From an uncultured Bacteroidales bacterium (GTDB lineage: Bacteria; Bacteroidota; Bacteroidia; Bacteroidales; Muribaculaceae): DNA of 64,000 nucleotides. Shown here one piece after another: positions 6,811 through 16,744 of the stretch. The position numbers and the translations under genes were made by a program. The stretch is from positions 21,240-85,239 of the forward strand of contig CACYRK010000007.1 of the NCBI GenBank assembly GCA_902776835.1. The letters are read 5' to 3'. The first letter of the stretch is position 1. Each line of letters begins with the position of its first letter. The notes under the pieces are model-generated. The model was not told where the DNA came from and searched no databases. It saw only the letters and a program-made list of their open reading frames with translations.

Positions 6811-9672
6811 TTATTCGAAGTGGATTAGGAAGTCGACGAGGTTTTGGCCCTCGTCGAGGTTGAACTTGCGGCGCAGGCGGTAACGCGCGCTCTCCACGCC
6901 GCGCACACTCAGTCCGGTGAACTGCGCAATGTCCTTGGTGGAGAGGTTGAGGCGCAGCAGGGCGCAGAAGCGCAGGTCGGCAGGTGTGAGAGCCGGATAG
7001 GCCTGCTGCAACTTCTTGAAGAAATTGTGGTGGATGAGGTTGAAATTGTTTTGGTACACCTCCCAGAAATTCTCGCCGTCGGCATTCTCGCCGAGTTGGC
7101 TAAGCATAGCCGCCATGTCGTGCTGGCTGATGGTGCCCTTTCGCCGTTTCTCCTGCAGTGTTGCACGGATGTTCTCGATGGCCCGGTTACGCGCCACGGC
7201 GTCGAGTGCGAGCGAGGCGGCCTCGCGTGCTTTGTCGTTGAGTTGCGCCTCGAGCAGCAGTTGTTTTTGCTCGGCGATCACCTTGCTCTGCTCAAGCATG
7301 GCGATGTCTTGCTGCAACTTCTTGTCTTTGAACTGCTTGCGCAGTCGTGCCTCGGTCTTTTTGGTGCGATACCGCACCAAGCCGTAGACCGCCAGCGCCA
7401 TCAGCGAGACGTAGATAAGCCAAGCCCAGAGCGAGGCATAGAACTGGCGCTCGCGCTTGAAGAAATACTCGGCGGTGTCGAGCGTAGTGCCGTCGAGTTT
7501 GTTGACGGTGATTGTGAGTTGGTAGTCGCCGTATCCCAATGCGTTGTACTCCACGAAAGGTTGTTGCGACTGCGACACCAATTCCTTGCCGCCATATTTC
7601 AGGCGATAAACGAAGGTCAACTGCTTGAAGTCGTAATTGGGATATGACAGCAACAACTCGATGTGCGGCATTGCCTTGGCCCTGTGCGACTTGCTGGTGA
7701 CGATGGGCATGCGCTGCGTGTTGCCGTTGCTGCCCTGCGTCAAAGCCTCGCGCACACGCAGCGGATGAGGCTTGGCATGAGCCGGCTTGGACTGCCGTGG
7801 CAGCAGGCGGCCGATGCCGTTGTTGAGGTAAAAATATGCAACACCGTCGTGGGCATAGACGCTGTTTTTGTTGTCGTTGCACTCCAGCCCGAAGAAAAGC
7901 GACGACACCTCGTCCTTCAGCCGGTAGCGCTTGCCGTCGTAACTCACCAGGGCAAAACCCTCGCTGGTCGAGAGCCAGAAGTCGCTGTCGTTGACAGCCG
8001 TGATGTCGCACAACATGCCCGAATACATGCCGTCGAGTTCGTTGAACGGGACGATGCTGTCGAGGCGGTCGTCGTAGGTGTAGAGGCTCCGGTCGGTTGA
8101 GAAGACGACACGCCCGCGAATTTTCATCACATGGGTGAACGACTTGACCGTGTCGCCGCCTAACGTGGTCACAGTCTGCGCTTTGGCATGCATCAAGTCG
8201 TGTGACAACCGAATGCGATACAGGCCGTGGCTCATGTGTGATGCCCAAATATTGCCCGCCGGGTCGACCTCGAACTGAGATATTGGTGCTTGTGGTGCGT
8301 CGAGGGTGTGCGAGAAAGTCCACACGCCGTTGACCTTGCGCGACACCCTCATATCATAATAACTTGACTCCAAGAGAATTTCTTGTCCGCCAATCATGCA
8401 TTTGCGCATACTTGTACTACCCATCTTAGGCCCTGTTAGTGGACTTGCTGTGGCGGTGGCAGGATTGATTGATTTTGTGCCGTCGTTGTTGCCCAGCAGG
8501 AGTTGATTGTCGACCTGCGTGACGTGCCAGTTTTGGCCGTCGCTGCCAGCGATGCGTCGTAATAGCCCAGTCTTCCAATCGTACTGCCATGCCGCCTGGT
8601 TGGTGGCGATAAACAGGTAGTTGCCCCAATCGTTCAGTCCGTACACCATGCCTATCGACGAAGCCGCCAAGTCGGGCGTGAGCAGACTGAATGGCGATGC
8701 GGTGCTGATTAGCGCCAAGCCGATGTCGAGAGCAGCCCACACATTACCGTCACGGTCACACATAAGACCGAGCACCGAGTTGACATTCAAGCGATTAGAC
8801 ATACTGTAATGCCATTTCACATCGCCATTGCGCCCGATGCCGAAAATGCCGTCAAGGATAGTGCCAACAACCACGGTAGAGTCGCCGCTGACTAAAGTAG
8901 CGCGATTGGCGTTTGCCGTTTTCAGCGCAGCGTCGGCCGCGGTGACAATCGGCGTAACTTTACCGCCACTGTAACTGAAGAGCCCGTGCCACTGTGTGCA
9001 AAGCGTAAGACTGCCGCCAGGCCCAGGAAGCGCGGCCACCACATGGTCATTGCCAACGACCGTGCGGTCGATGATTTTGACCATTTTACCCCCCTGAAGG
9101 TGATAATAATGACCCATTTGAGCCTGCATGTAGATCTCGCCGTTCACCTCGTGAAAGTATAGCGGCATCATAGCCTGGTCGTAGTGCGGCGTCACCGTCT
9201 TGCCGTCGTAACTGAACCATGCGCTGAACGACTGGAAATACACTGTTCCGCGCTTGTCGACGACAATATTCCAAATCTCGTCCTCGTGCGGCTTGTAGTT
9301 TTTTGGCCATAACGAGGTGTAGACATAATCGCCATAGGCATCGCGCACGAGATAGCCGAAGTCCTTGTAGGCCCCCACGTACACGCGGTCGCCGACGGCG
9401 AGCACCGAGCGCGCCACGGCATTGCCGGGCAGCCGCGTGAGCCGCCAGTTGTAGCCATCGAAACACAGCACGCCATTGCCGTTGCCAATGAGAATCTCGC
9501 CACCGTCGTTCTGCGCCAAGTCCCAATTTTGCAGAGCGGCATTATAGTCGGCCTTGCCATAGTTGTGGATTAGGGGCATAAACGATGCTGCCGATGCCGC
9601 CTGTGCCACCCAAAGCAGCACAAAAAGCACGGCCGGCGACAGCAGGTTGCGACGATATTTTGGTTTCGACAT
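6811..9672 (-). CDS. PUL sensor/regulator: beta-propeller periplasmic sensor, TM, coiled coil, LuxR-type HTH
   Basis: A 953-residue single-protein transcription regulator. A signal/anchor segment (about 9-28) precedes a large periplasmic part made of propeller repeats (about 30-640) and a Y_Y_Y-like beta-sandwich (about 670-735). A membrane segment lies near 742-766, then a cytosolic coiled coil (about 770-840) and a C-terminal HTH (about 896-953, STKDIAQFTGLSVRGVESAR). There is no histidine kinase or receiver domain, so this is not a hybrid two-component system. It is divergent from susC and probably senses the glycan of this PUL. The start at 9672 is preferred because the promoter at 9722-9753 puts transcription start close to the longer alternative at 9714. 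Confidence 0.85.
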   Translation of the reverse strand: MSKPKYRRNLLSPAVLFVLLWVAQAASAASFMPLIHNYGKADYNAALQNWDLAQNDGGEILIGNGNGVLCFDGYNWRLTRLPGNAVARSVLAVGDRVYVGAYKDFGYLVRDAYGDYVYTSLWPKNYKPHEDEIWNIVVDKRGTVYFQSFSAWFSYDGKTVTPHYDQAMMPLYFHEVNGEIYMQAQMGHYYHLQGGKMVKIIDRTVVGNDHVVAALPGPGGSLTLCTQWHGLFSYSGGKVTPIVTAADAALKTANANRATLVSGDSTVVVGTILDGIFGIGRNGDVKWHYSMSNRLNVNSVLGLMCDRDGNVWAALDIGLALISTASPFSLLTPDLAASSIGMVYGLNDWGNYLFIATNQAAWQYDWKTGLLRRIAGSDGQNWHVTQVDNQLLLGNNDGTKSINPATATASPLTGPKMGSTSMRKCMIGGQEILLESSYYDMRVSRKVNGVWTFSHTLDAPQAPISQFEVDPAGNIWASHMSHGLYRIRLSHDLMHAKAQTVTTLGGDTVKSFTHVMKIRGRVVFSTDRSLYTYDDRLDSIVPFNELDGMYSGMLCDITAVNDSDFWLSTSEGFALVSYDGKRYRLKDEVSSLFFGLECNDNKNSVYAHDGVAYFYLNNGIGRLLPRQSKPAHAKPHPLRVREALTQGSNGNTQRMPIVTSKSHRAKAMPHIELLLSYPNYDFKQLTFVYRLKYGGKELVSQSQQPFVEYNALGYGDYQLTITVNKLDGTTLDTAEYFFKRERQFYASLWAWLIYVSLMALAVYGLVRYRTKKTEARLRKQFKDKKLQQDIAMLEQSKVIAEQKQLLLEAQLNDKAREAASLALDAVARNRAIENIRATLQEKRRKGTISQHDMAAMLSQLGENADGENFWEVYQNNFNLIHHNFFKKLQQAYPALTPADLRFCALLRLNLSTKDIAQFTGLSVRGVESARYRLRRKFNLDEGQNLVDFLIHFE

Positions 9673-9721
9673 GACTGAGAGCATAAGATGGTGTGAATTA
9701 GAGCGTTTCGACACTCGCCCA

Positions 9722-9753
9722 CAAAGATAGGCACAAAAAATGAGATGTGCAAA
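9722..9753 (-). promoter_or_regulatory. Promoter of the PUL regulator
   Basis: On the minus strand, TTTG (9750-9753), a 20-bp spacer, then TATCTTTG (9722-9729). The predicted transcription start is near 9715. Confidence 0.7.
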
Positions 9754-9815
9754 TTTTTGGATACGAAACGTGGCATTAACAGTTTAGAAAGTTTTTTTAA
9801 AAGTAGGGTGCAAGT

Positions 9816-9837
9816 ATTACAAAAATATTTTTGTAAT
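9816..9837. promoter_or_regulatory. 22-bp perfect palindrome between regulator and susC (candidate operator)
   Basis: ATTACAAAAAT joined to its exact reverse complement, with a further ATTACAAA overlapping the right edge. It lies between the divergent promoters, about 95 bp upstream of the susC -33 box. A regulator site is a guess from position and symmetry. Confidence 0.4.
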
Positions 9838-9930
9838 TACAAACCACTTATTAACAATGCTATAAGCATATCAAACGTATTAAAAACGTAGCAAGAAAAA
9901 TTTTAAGAGTAGTAGTAAAGTATATTAAAA

Positions 9931-9962
9931 TTTGTTCATCACGCTACGCGCGATTAATTTTG
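9931..9962 (+). promoter_or_regulatory. Promoter of the susC operon
   Basis: TTTG at 9931-9934, a 20-bp spacer, then TAATTTTG at 9955-9962. The leader to the susC ATG would be about 45 nt. Confidence 0.75.
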
Positions 9963-10012
9963 CGTCAGATTTGAATCAAATTCACTTTAATATCAACCTT
10001 TAAACTTTAAAA

Positions 10013-13000
10013 ATGGAAAAGAAAATCATTGCTCTCTTGCTTGTGGTGATGTGCGCATTTAATGTGGCACAGGCCCTCACAGTAAGAGGAACGGTGGTTG
10101 ACCAGGTCAATCTTCCCGTTATTGGCGCCAGTGTGGTTGTAAATGGAACCAACATGGGTGCTGTGACCGACCTCGACGGTAATTTCGAGATCGCCAACGT
10201 ACCCGATGGTGCAACGATCAAGTTCTCCTTCATGGGAATGCAATCGGTCGAAATGCCAGCCAGCAGCACGATGAACGTGCAACTCATGGATGACGTTACC
10301 AACCTCGATGAAATCGTCGTGATTGGTTACGGCTCGGCTCAGGCCAAAGACCTTACCTCGCCCATCACGGTGGTCAAGGGTGCCGAACTGTTGTCGACGC
10401 CCAGCGCCTCTCCCATGTCGGCCATGCAGGGTAAGGTAGCCGGTGTGAACGTTGTCAACAGCGGTACGCCCGGTGAGGGTCCGAAGGTGCAGATTCGCGG
10501 TAACGGCTCGTTCACAGCCGGCAACCCGCTGTACGTTGTCGACGGTATGTTCTTCGACAATATCGACTTCCTGAATGCCGCTGACATCGAGGACATGTCG
10601 ATTCTGAAGGACGCAAGTGCCGCCGCAATCTACGGTGTTCGCGCCGCCAACGGTGTGGTAATCATCACCACCAAGCGCGGTAACAAGAACCAGGCTGCCC
10701 GCATCACCTACAATGGCTACATCGGTATGCAGAAGGCCACCAACGTGCTGAAAATGGCCAACAGCCAGGAATACGCTACGATGCTTCTCGAGGCCAACTA
10801 CGATGCTTACGTGCAGACGATGAAGGCATCGATTGACCACTTCGGCGGCTCGTATGCCAACAGCGACTTCCACAACTGGACTTACGCCTCGAACACCGAC
10901 TGGTACGACGAGTTGCTGCGTGAGGCCATGATTACCAGCCACGGCCTGTCGATCACCGGTGGTGGTGAGCGTGCGACCTACTCACTGGGTATCAACTACC
11001 TGCACCAGGATGGTGTTATGGACTGCAACAACTACTACAACCGCCTGAACTTCCGCGCTGCTGTCGATTACGACGCAACCGACTGGTTGAAGGTGGGCTT
11101 CAACGGCGTGTTCAGCCAGGGCACCCAGCGCACCCCGAACAATGCCGCTTGGCAGCAGGCGTTCAACGCCCCCGGCATCTACACTGTACATGACGCAAAG
11201 AATACCGACGCCACACCGGTCGACTTCACTTCGCCGGGCTCGGTAGGCTTCACCAACAACTTCTACAACCCTGTTGCTACCGCTTATTATAACAACAGCA
11301 AGAACCAGGTGAACCAATTCCTGACCAACTTCTATGCACAAATCAACTTCATCCCCAACAAGTTGAACTTCAAGACCAGTTACAGTTACGACTACGGTGT
11401 GGTTCGCGGCCGCGTTTTCACGCCGGTCTATTATGTGTCGACCAACCAACACACCGACGACACTAGCCTGTCGAAGAGCGACACGTTCAATTACAACTAC
11501 ATTTGGGATAACACCTTAACTTATAAGGACACTTATGCCGACGTACACCACTTTGGTGCCATGGTGGGCTACTCGCAGCGCGAGCAGAACTACCGCTTCG
11601 ATATGGGTACTACTGCCCACGTTCCTGGCGGCGCCGACGAATACATGTACTGGGTTAACGGTAATGCTACCGGCGCTACGCTTAGCGACGACGGCACCAC
11701 CTACCGCGGCATGTCGTACTTTGCACGACTGAACTACGACTACATGAACAAGTACTTGCTCATGCTTACGTTCCGTGCCGACGGTACCAATAAGTATCAG
11801 CAGAAGTGGGGTTACTATCCCAGTGTGGGTGCTGCATGGGTTATCAGCAACGAGAGTTTCATGGAGAACCAGCACGCAATCGACTACCTGAAGTTGCGTG
11901 CCAGTTGGGGTCGCCTGGGTAATGACCGCGTTGCCGCCAACGACGGCTTCGCCTCGATCAGCACAGGCACCTGGGCATCGGGCGTGTTTGGCAACACCAC
12001 CATCGCCGGTTTCCAGAACAACTCGGTATTCAGTTACCTGAAGTGGGAGGTTGTCGACGAGACCAACGTCGGTTTCAACCTGACTACCTTGAGCAACCGC
12101 TTGAACATCGACGTCGACTGGTTCTATCGCATGACGCACAAGGCCGTTATCAGCCCTCGCGTATCGTTTGAGAACCGCACTCTGGCTCAGAACATCGGTA
12201 AGATTCTCAACACTGGTGTTGACATCAGCGTTAACTGGAGCGACCGCATCGGCCAGGACTTCAAGTACAACATTGGCGCCAACGCCTCGATTCTGAAGAA
12301 CGAGGTTAAGTCGCTGGGAGGCATTGGCTACGTTGCCGGCGGCAAGACATACCAAATCGTTGGCGAGCAGATGAACTCGTTCTACGGCTACGAGGTGGAG
12401 GGCATCTACCAGACTCCCGAGGAGTGCGCTGCTGATGCCACTGCCGTTGCCAACGGCCTGAAGCCCGGCGACTTCAAGTATCGCGACCTGAACGGCGACG
12501 GCATCGTCGACGGTAACGACCGCACCGCATTAGGTTCGTACCTGCCCAACCTTATCTACAGTTTCAACCTGGGCCTCCAGTGGAAGAACATCGACTTCGC
12601 GCTGACCACCTACGGCAACGCCGGAGCACAAATGTTCAACCGCAAGCGCGCCCTGCGTTATGCTCAGAGCAACTACAACTTCGACCAGGATCAGGTGAAG
12701 AACCGCTGGACCGGTGCCGGCAGCACCAACGAGTATCCCAGCGCCGAGGCATGGATTCGCACATGGAACGTGAGCGACCAGCGTGTTAACAGTTTCATGG
12801 TTGAGGATGCCGACTTCTTCCGCATCCAGAATGTGACCTTGGGCTACAGCCTGAAGAACATCAAGATGGGTAACTACACCCTGCCCGGCGTGCGCTTCAG
12901 CGTTACCGCCGACCGTCCCCTCACACTGTTCAGTGCCAATGCATTCACTCCCGAGTTGAGCGATGCCGAGGGTTGGGACACCGAGGTATACCCCTTGACC

Positions 13001-13036
13001 GCAACTTACACATTCGGTTTGACAATCGACTTCTAA
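10013..13036 (+). CDS. susC-like: SusC-family TonB-dependent outer-membrane transporter
   Basis: A 1007-residue outer-membrane transporter that imports oligosaccharides with its SusD partner. A signal peptide covers about 1-22, a CarboxypepD_reg domain about 24-100 (VRGTVVDQVNLPVIGASV), a TonB-plug about 105-220 with the SusC pattern (YVVDGMFFDNIDFLNAADIE), and a beta-barrel from about 225 to the C-terminal Phe. Size and order are normal for SusC. It is the first gene of the operon, 41 bp before susD. The substrate is inferred from the downstream enzymes: a beta-1,2-linked glucan or its oligosaccharides. Confidence 0.95.
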   Translation: MEKKIIALLLVVMCAFNVAQALTVRGTVVDQVNLPVIGASVVVNGTNMGAVTDLDGNFEIANVPDGATIKFSFMGMQSVEMPASSTMNVQLMDDVTNLDEIVVIGYGSAQAKDLTSPITVVKGAELLSTPSASPMSAMQGKVAGVNVVNSGTPGEGPKVQIRGNGSFTAGNPLYVVDGMFFDNIDFLNAADIEDMSILKDASAAAIYGVRAANGVVIITTKRGNKNQAARITYNGYIGMQKATNVLKMANSQEYATMLLEANYDAYVQTMKASIDHFGGSYANSDFHNWTYASNTDWYDELLREAMITSHGLSITGGGERATYSLGINYLHQDGVMDCNNYYNRLNFRAAVDYDATDWLKVGFNGVFSQGTQRTPNNAAWQQAFNAPGIYTVHDAKNTDATPVDFTSPGSVGFTNNFYNPVATAYYNNSKNQVNQFLTNFYAQINFIPNKLNFKTSYSYDYGVVRGRVFTPVYYVSTNQHTDDTSLSKSDTFNYNYIWDNTLTYKDTYADVHHFGAMVGYSQREQNYRFDMGTTAHVPGGADEYMYWVNGNATGATLSDDGTTYRGMSYFARLNYDYMNKYLLMLTFRADGTNKYQQKWGYYPSVGAAWVISNESFMENQHAIDYLKLRASWGRLGNDRVAANDGFASISTGTWASGVFGNTTIAGFQNNSVFSYLKWEVVDETNVGFNLTTLSNRLNIDVDWFYRMTHKAVISPRVSFENRTLAQNIGKILNTGVDISVNWSDRIGQDFKYNIGANASILKNEVKSLGGIGYVAGGKTYQIVGEQMNSFYGYEVEGIYQTPEECAADATAVANGLKPGDFKYRDLNGDGIVDGNDRTALGSYLPNLIYSFNLGLQWKNIDFALTTYGNAGAQMFNRKRALRYAQSNYNFDQDQVKNRWTGAGSTNEYPSAEAWIRTWNVSDQRVNSFMVEDADFFRIQNVTLGYSLKNIKMGNYTLPGVRFSVTADRPLTLFSANAFTPELSDAEGWDTEVYPLTATYTFGLTIDF

Positions 13037-13077
13037 ATCAACAGTCACATTATCTAACTTCTTAAAAACACGAAACA

Positions 13078-14535
13078 ATGAAACTTTTCAAGAATATAAT
13101 GATTGCTGGAATGTCGGCCCTGCTGCTCCTCGCGGGCACCTCGTGCGACGATTTCCTGGACAAGGCTCCTGAGAACAGCGTGCCTGAGTCGAGTGTCGAT
13201 TACACCGACATGAACAATCTGTACATGCCCGTGTCGGGTGTCTACGCTGCACTGCGTACCGGCGGCATGCACTGGGTGATTTGGCCGCTGACCATCGTTC
13301 GCGACGGCGACGTGTGGAGCGGACGCGTTGACGACCAGGGTATTCTGGTCGACTTCGGCAACCTGAAGTACGACAACTCGTTCTGGGGACTGAATGAGAT
13401 GTGGAACCAGTACTACGGCATGATTAAGATTGCCAACGGAGCCCTCGACGCTCTCGACAACTACAACGAGAACATCACGAGTGAGACCGACCGCGCCAAC
13501 TATCGCGCTTACTGCGGCGAGGTGCGCATCCTTCGCGCTTACGCTTACTATCGCCTGGTTCAGGCCTTCGGTCCGGTGACTATCCTGCGCAGCAACGGCC
13601 AGAGCGACCTCACCCGCTCGACAGTTGACGCCGTACAGCGTTACATGCTCGAGGACCTGCAGTATGCCATCGACAACTGCCCCAAGATTCGCCCCAACGA
13701 GTCGGCCCACGTGGGTGCCGTTACGGCTTACACCGCTATGGCCCTGGCTGCCAAGGTCTACATGAACCGTGGCGAGTATGCCCAGGCCGAGGCATTGACC
13801 GACCAAATCATCAACAGCCAGAAGTTCTCGCTCTATCCCGACTTCTACAACCTGTTCAAGATTCCTGGCAAGTTGTGTAACGAGAGCCTGATGGAGTGCC
13901 AGTGCACCGACTTCGGCATTGGCAGTGGCGACATGGTCGACGCCGACCAGTGGTTCGTCTTCCAAGGTCCCGGTAACCTGGGTGGCTGGAACTTTGTGGG
14001 TATCACCGACAACTTCATCAACTGGGCTACCGCCCGTGGCGAGACCGTGCGTCTTGAGACCTCGGTGCTCGTTGGCGGCACTACCACCCGCGACGGTGAC
14101 TTCATCAACCTGCAAGGCAACACCAACAACACCAACACCTGGAACGGCAAGGCTTACACTCCGACCAACCAACTCACCGAAGGTCGCACGAAGTACGGCT
14201 CGAACAACAACATTCGCGTGCTGCGCTACGCCGATGTGCTACTGATGAATGCCGAGGCCAAGGTGCGCCAGGGCAAGAATGGCGACGCTCCCTTCAACCT
14301 GGTGCGTGCCCGCGCCGCTATGCCCAGCATCAGCAACGTGACTGTCGACCAAGTGCTCGACGAGCGCCGCATGGAACTCGTGTGCGAGTGGGGCGAGCGT
14401 TACAACGACCTGGTGCGCAGCGGCAAGGCATCGAGCGTGCTGCCCGGCTGGACTGAGGCCGTGCGTTACTACCCGTTGCCTCTTGCACAATTGCAAAACG
14501 AACCTGATTTGGCAAAAGAGCCAAAGGCTGAATAA
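13078..14535 (+). CDS. susD-like: SusD-family glycan-binding lipoprotein
   Basis: A 485-residue surface lipoprotein that caps SusC and binds glycan. The lipobox is at LLAGTSC (Cys23). The helical TPR-like body follows (for example RAYAYYRLVQAFGPVT), and the C-terminal RagB/SusD pattern is seen in NIRVLRYADVLLMNAEA and VLDERRMELVCEWGERYNDL. It follows susC directly. A terminator-like hairpin separates it from the enzyme genes. Confidence 0.95.
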   Translation: MKLFKNIMIAGMSALLLLAGTSCDDFLDKAPENSVPESSVDYTDMNNLYMPVSGVYAALRTGGMHWVIWPLTIVRDGDVWSGRVDDQGILVDFGNLKYDNSFWGLNEMWNQYYGMIKIANGALDALDNYNENITSETDRANYRAYCGEVRILRAYAYYRLVQAFGPVTILRSNGQSDLTRSTVDAVQRYMLEDLQYAIDNCPKIRPNESAHVGAVTAYTAMALAAKVYMNRGEYAQAEALTDQIINSQKFSLYPDFYNLFKIPGKLCNESLMECQCTDFGIGSGDMVDADQWFVFQGPGNLGGWNFVGITDNFINWATARGETVRLETSVLVGGTTTRDGDFINLQGNTNNTNTWNGKAYTPTNQLTEGRTKYGSNNNIRVLRYADVLLMNAEAKVRQGKNGDAPFNLVRARAAMPSISNVTVDQVLDERRMELVCEWGERYNDLVRSGKASSVLPGWTEAVRYYPLPLAQLQNEPDLAKEPKAE

Positions 14536-14550
14536 AGTGAATCAGTTGAA

Positions 14551-14592
14551 GCAGGGTGTCACCATCATGGAGGGCGGCACCCTGCATTTTTA
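14551..14592 (+). terminator. Terminator-like hairpin between susD and the enzyme genes
   Basis: An 8-bp perfect stem, GCAGGGTG (14551-14558) with CACCCTGC (14578-14585), is followed by ATTTTTA. No obvious promoter follows before the next start at 14620, so it may let only part of transcription through. Confidence 0.6.
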
Positions 14593-14619
14593 AATTTCAA
14601 TATAACAACAACTTATGTC

Positions 14620-16722
14620 ATGGCAACGAAACAACTCGTAACGGCCATTGTCGCTGTCATAGCCCTCAGCGCCGCTGCCAGTAGCGACTCGGTGAAAGTG
14701 GTAAAAGGGCAAGTGAGCGACTACTACATCCCTGTGGTTCAGCAATACACCGTCACCGGTGTTGTTACCGACCAAGAAGGCCATCCGCTTGAGGGAGCCA
14801 CGGTGATGTGGCTCTACAGCCCGGCGCACAGCAACACCGACTCGCAGGGCCGCTACAGCCTCATCGCTACCGACACCGACCGCGACCTGTGCGTGCACTA
14901 TCCCGGCATGGAACAGGCCATCGTCAGGCGCGAGGCCGCCGACCACCAGGTCGACATCACCATGTGCATCAAGACACGAGCCAGCGTGGCCTTGCCGCGC
15001 CAGGCCGCCGTGGCCACACCGTGGTACGACCCGTCGCAACCCGGCACGAGCACCTATTGCAACCCCATGAACATAAGTTACAATTACGAGCCGTTCAACC
15101 CCAACACCAAGCGCGGCGGCTCGTTTCGGTCGAGTGCCGACCCCATGGCGCTGACCTACAAGGGCGAGTGCTTTCTGTTCTCGACCAACCAGGGCGGTTT
15201 CCACACCAGCCGCAACCTTAGCGACTGGGACTTTGTCACCGCCACCTTCCAGCGCCACCCCACCGACGACGACGAGTGCGCCCCGGCGGCTTGGGTGGTG
15301 GGCGACACACTGTTCTACACAGGCTCGACCTACGAGGGCATGCCCATCTGGTACACCACGCAGCCCAAGCAGGGCCGCTGGCGCCGTGCCATCGAGCGCA
15401 ACACGTTGCCCACTTGGGACCCCTACGTCTTCCTTGACGACGACGGCAACCTCTACGAATACTATGGCTCAAGCAACGAATATCCCGTGAAGGGTGTGCA
15501 GGTGAGCCGCTACGATTTCACGCCCATCAGCAAGATCCACGACTTGGTGCTGCTGCACCCCGAGGTCCACGGCTGGGAACGCTTCGGCATGAACAACGAC
15601 GACGAGGTGACGCTAAAGCCCTTCATGGAAGGCTCTTACATGACCAAGCATGAGGGCAAATACTACTTTCAATACGGTGCTCCGGGCACCGAGTTCAAGG
15701 TGTATGCCGACGGCGTGTACGTTGGTGACTCGCCTCTGGGCCCGTTCACCTACCAGCGCCACAACCCCATGAGTTACAAGCCCGGCGGTTTTGTGCAGGG
15801 CGTGGGTCATGGCGGCACGTGGGCCGATGCCAATGGCCGCTATTGGCACGTGGGCACCTGCATGCTTTCGCTCAAGTACAAGTTTGAGCGCCGCATCGGC
15901 CTTTACCCCGTAGACTTCGACAAGGACGGCGTGATGTGGTGCAACACGGCCTTTGGCGACTATCCTTGCTGGAACGCCGATGCCTCGGTGGACAGCCACA
16001 CCCAGCGCTTCACGGGCTGGATGCTGCTGTCGTACGGCAAGCCGGCGACCACCTCGAGCACCGACAGCACACTGCTTGCCAGCAGCCTCACCGATGAGGA
16101 CATGCGCACCTATTGGAGCGCCGCCAGCGGCGACCCCGGCGAGTGGATCACCATCGACCTGCAGGGGATAAAGACGGTGCACGCCATCCAACTCAACTAC
16201 TACGACCACCATGTGGTGCAGCACAATCGCGCCAGCGACATCTACCACCAGTATCGCATCTATGCCAGCGCCGACGGCCAGCAGTGGACACTGGTGGTGG
16301 ACAAGAGCGGCAACGACCGCGACGTGCCGCACGACTACGTGGAGTTGCGCCAGGGGCTCGACACACGATTTATCAAGGTTGAGAACCTGCACATGCCCTC
16401 GGGCGGCTACTTCTGCCTGAGCGATGTGCGCATCTTTGGCAACGCACCCGGCAAGGCCCCAGCGGCCGTCAAAGGCTTCAAAGTGAACCGCGACCGCAAC
16501 GACGACCGCAATGCCATGATTTCGTGGCAGGCTGTGCCGGGGGCCTACGGCTACAACGTGTACTACGGCATCGCTCCCGACAAACTTTACCACTGCATCA
16601 CCGTGAATGGCGAGTGCAGTTACGACATGCGCGGGCTGGACCGCGGCACAACCTATTATTTTGCCATCGAGGCCTTAGGCGAGACGGGCCGCAGCGCGAT
16701 GTCGGGCATTATAACTCAATAA
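14620..16722 (+). CDS. GH43-like five-bladed-propeller glycosidase with F5/8C and FN3 domains
   Basis: A 700-residue secreted enzyme: signal peptide (1-21), CarboxypepD_reg-like domain (about 45-118), GH43-type propeller (about 135-455), discoidin/F5-8C carbohydrate-binding domain (about 470-610) and a C-terminal FN3 domain (about 615-700). The clan GH-F catalytic set can be placed at Asp174 (SADPMAL), Asp267 (TWDPYVF) and Glu337 (FMEGSYM). The exact subfamily and linkage cannot be named from sequence. It is the first enzyme of the PUL, after the hairpin, and 22 bp before the GH144-like gene. It may remove a side group from the main glucan. Confidence 0.8.
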   Translation: MATKQLVTAIVAVIALSAAASSDSVKVVKGQVSDYYIPVVQQYTVTGVVTDQEGHPLEGATVMWLYSPAHSNTDSQGRYSLIATDTDRDLCVHYPGMEQAIVRREAADHQVDITMCIKTRASVALPRQAAVATPWYDPSQPGTSTYCNPMNISYNYEPFNPNTKRGGSFRSSADPMALTYKGECFLFSTNQGGFHTSRNLSDWDFVTATFQRHPTDDDECAPAAWVVGDTLFYTGSTYEGMPIWYTTQPKQGRWRRAIERNTLPTWDPYVFLDDDGNLYEYYGSSNEYPVKGVQVSRYDFTPISKIHDLVLLHPEVHGWERFGMNNDDEVTLKPFMEGSYMTKHEGKYYFQYGAPGTEFKVYADGVYVGDSPLGPFTYQRHNPMSYKPGGFVQGVGHGGTWADANGRYWHVGTCMLSLKYKFERRIGLYPVDFDKDGVMWCNTAFGDYPCWNADASVDSHTQRFTGWMLLSYGKPATTSSTDSTLLASSLTDEDMRTYWSAASGDPGEWITIDLQGIKTVHAIQLNYYDHHVVQHNRASDIYHQYRIYASADGQQWTLVVDKSGNDRDVPHDYVELRQGLDTRFIKVENLHMPSGGYFCLSDVRIFGNAPGKAPAAVKGFKVNRDRNDDRNAMISWQAVPGAYGYNVYYGIAPDKLYHCITVNGECSYDMRGLDRGTTYYFAIEALGETGRSAMSGIITQ

Positions 16723-16744
16723 TACATCCTAAATCTGCACTGTC

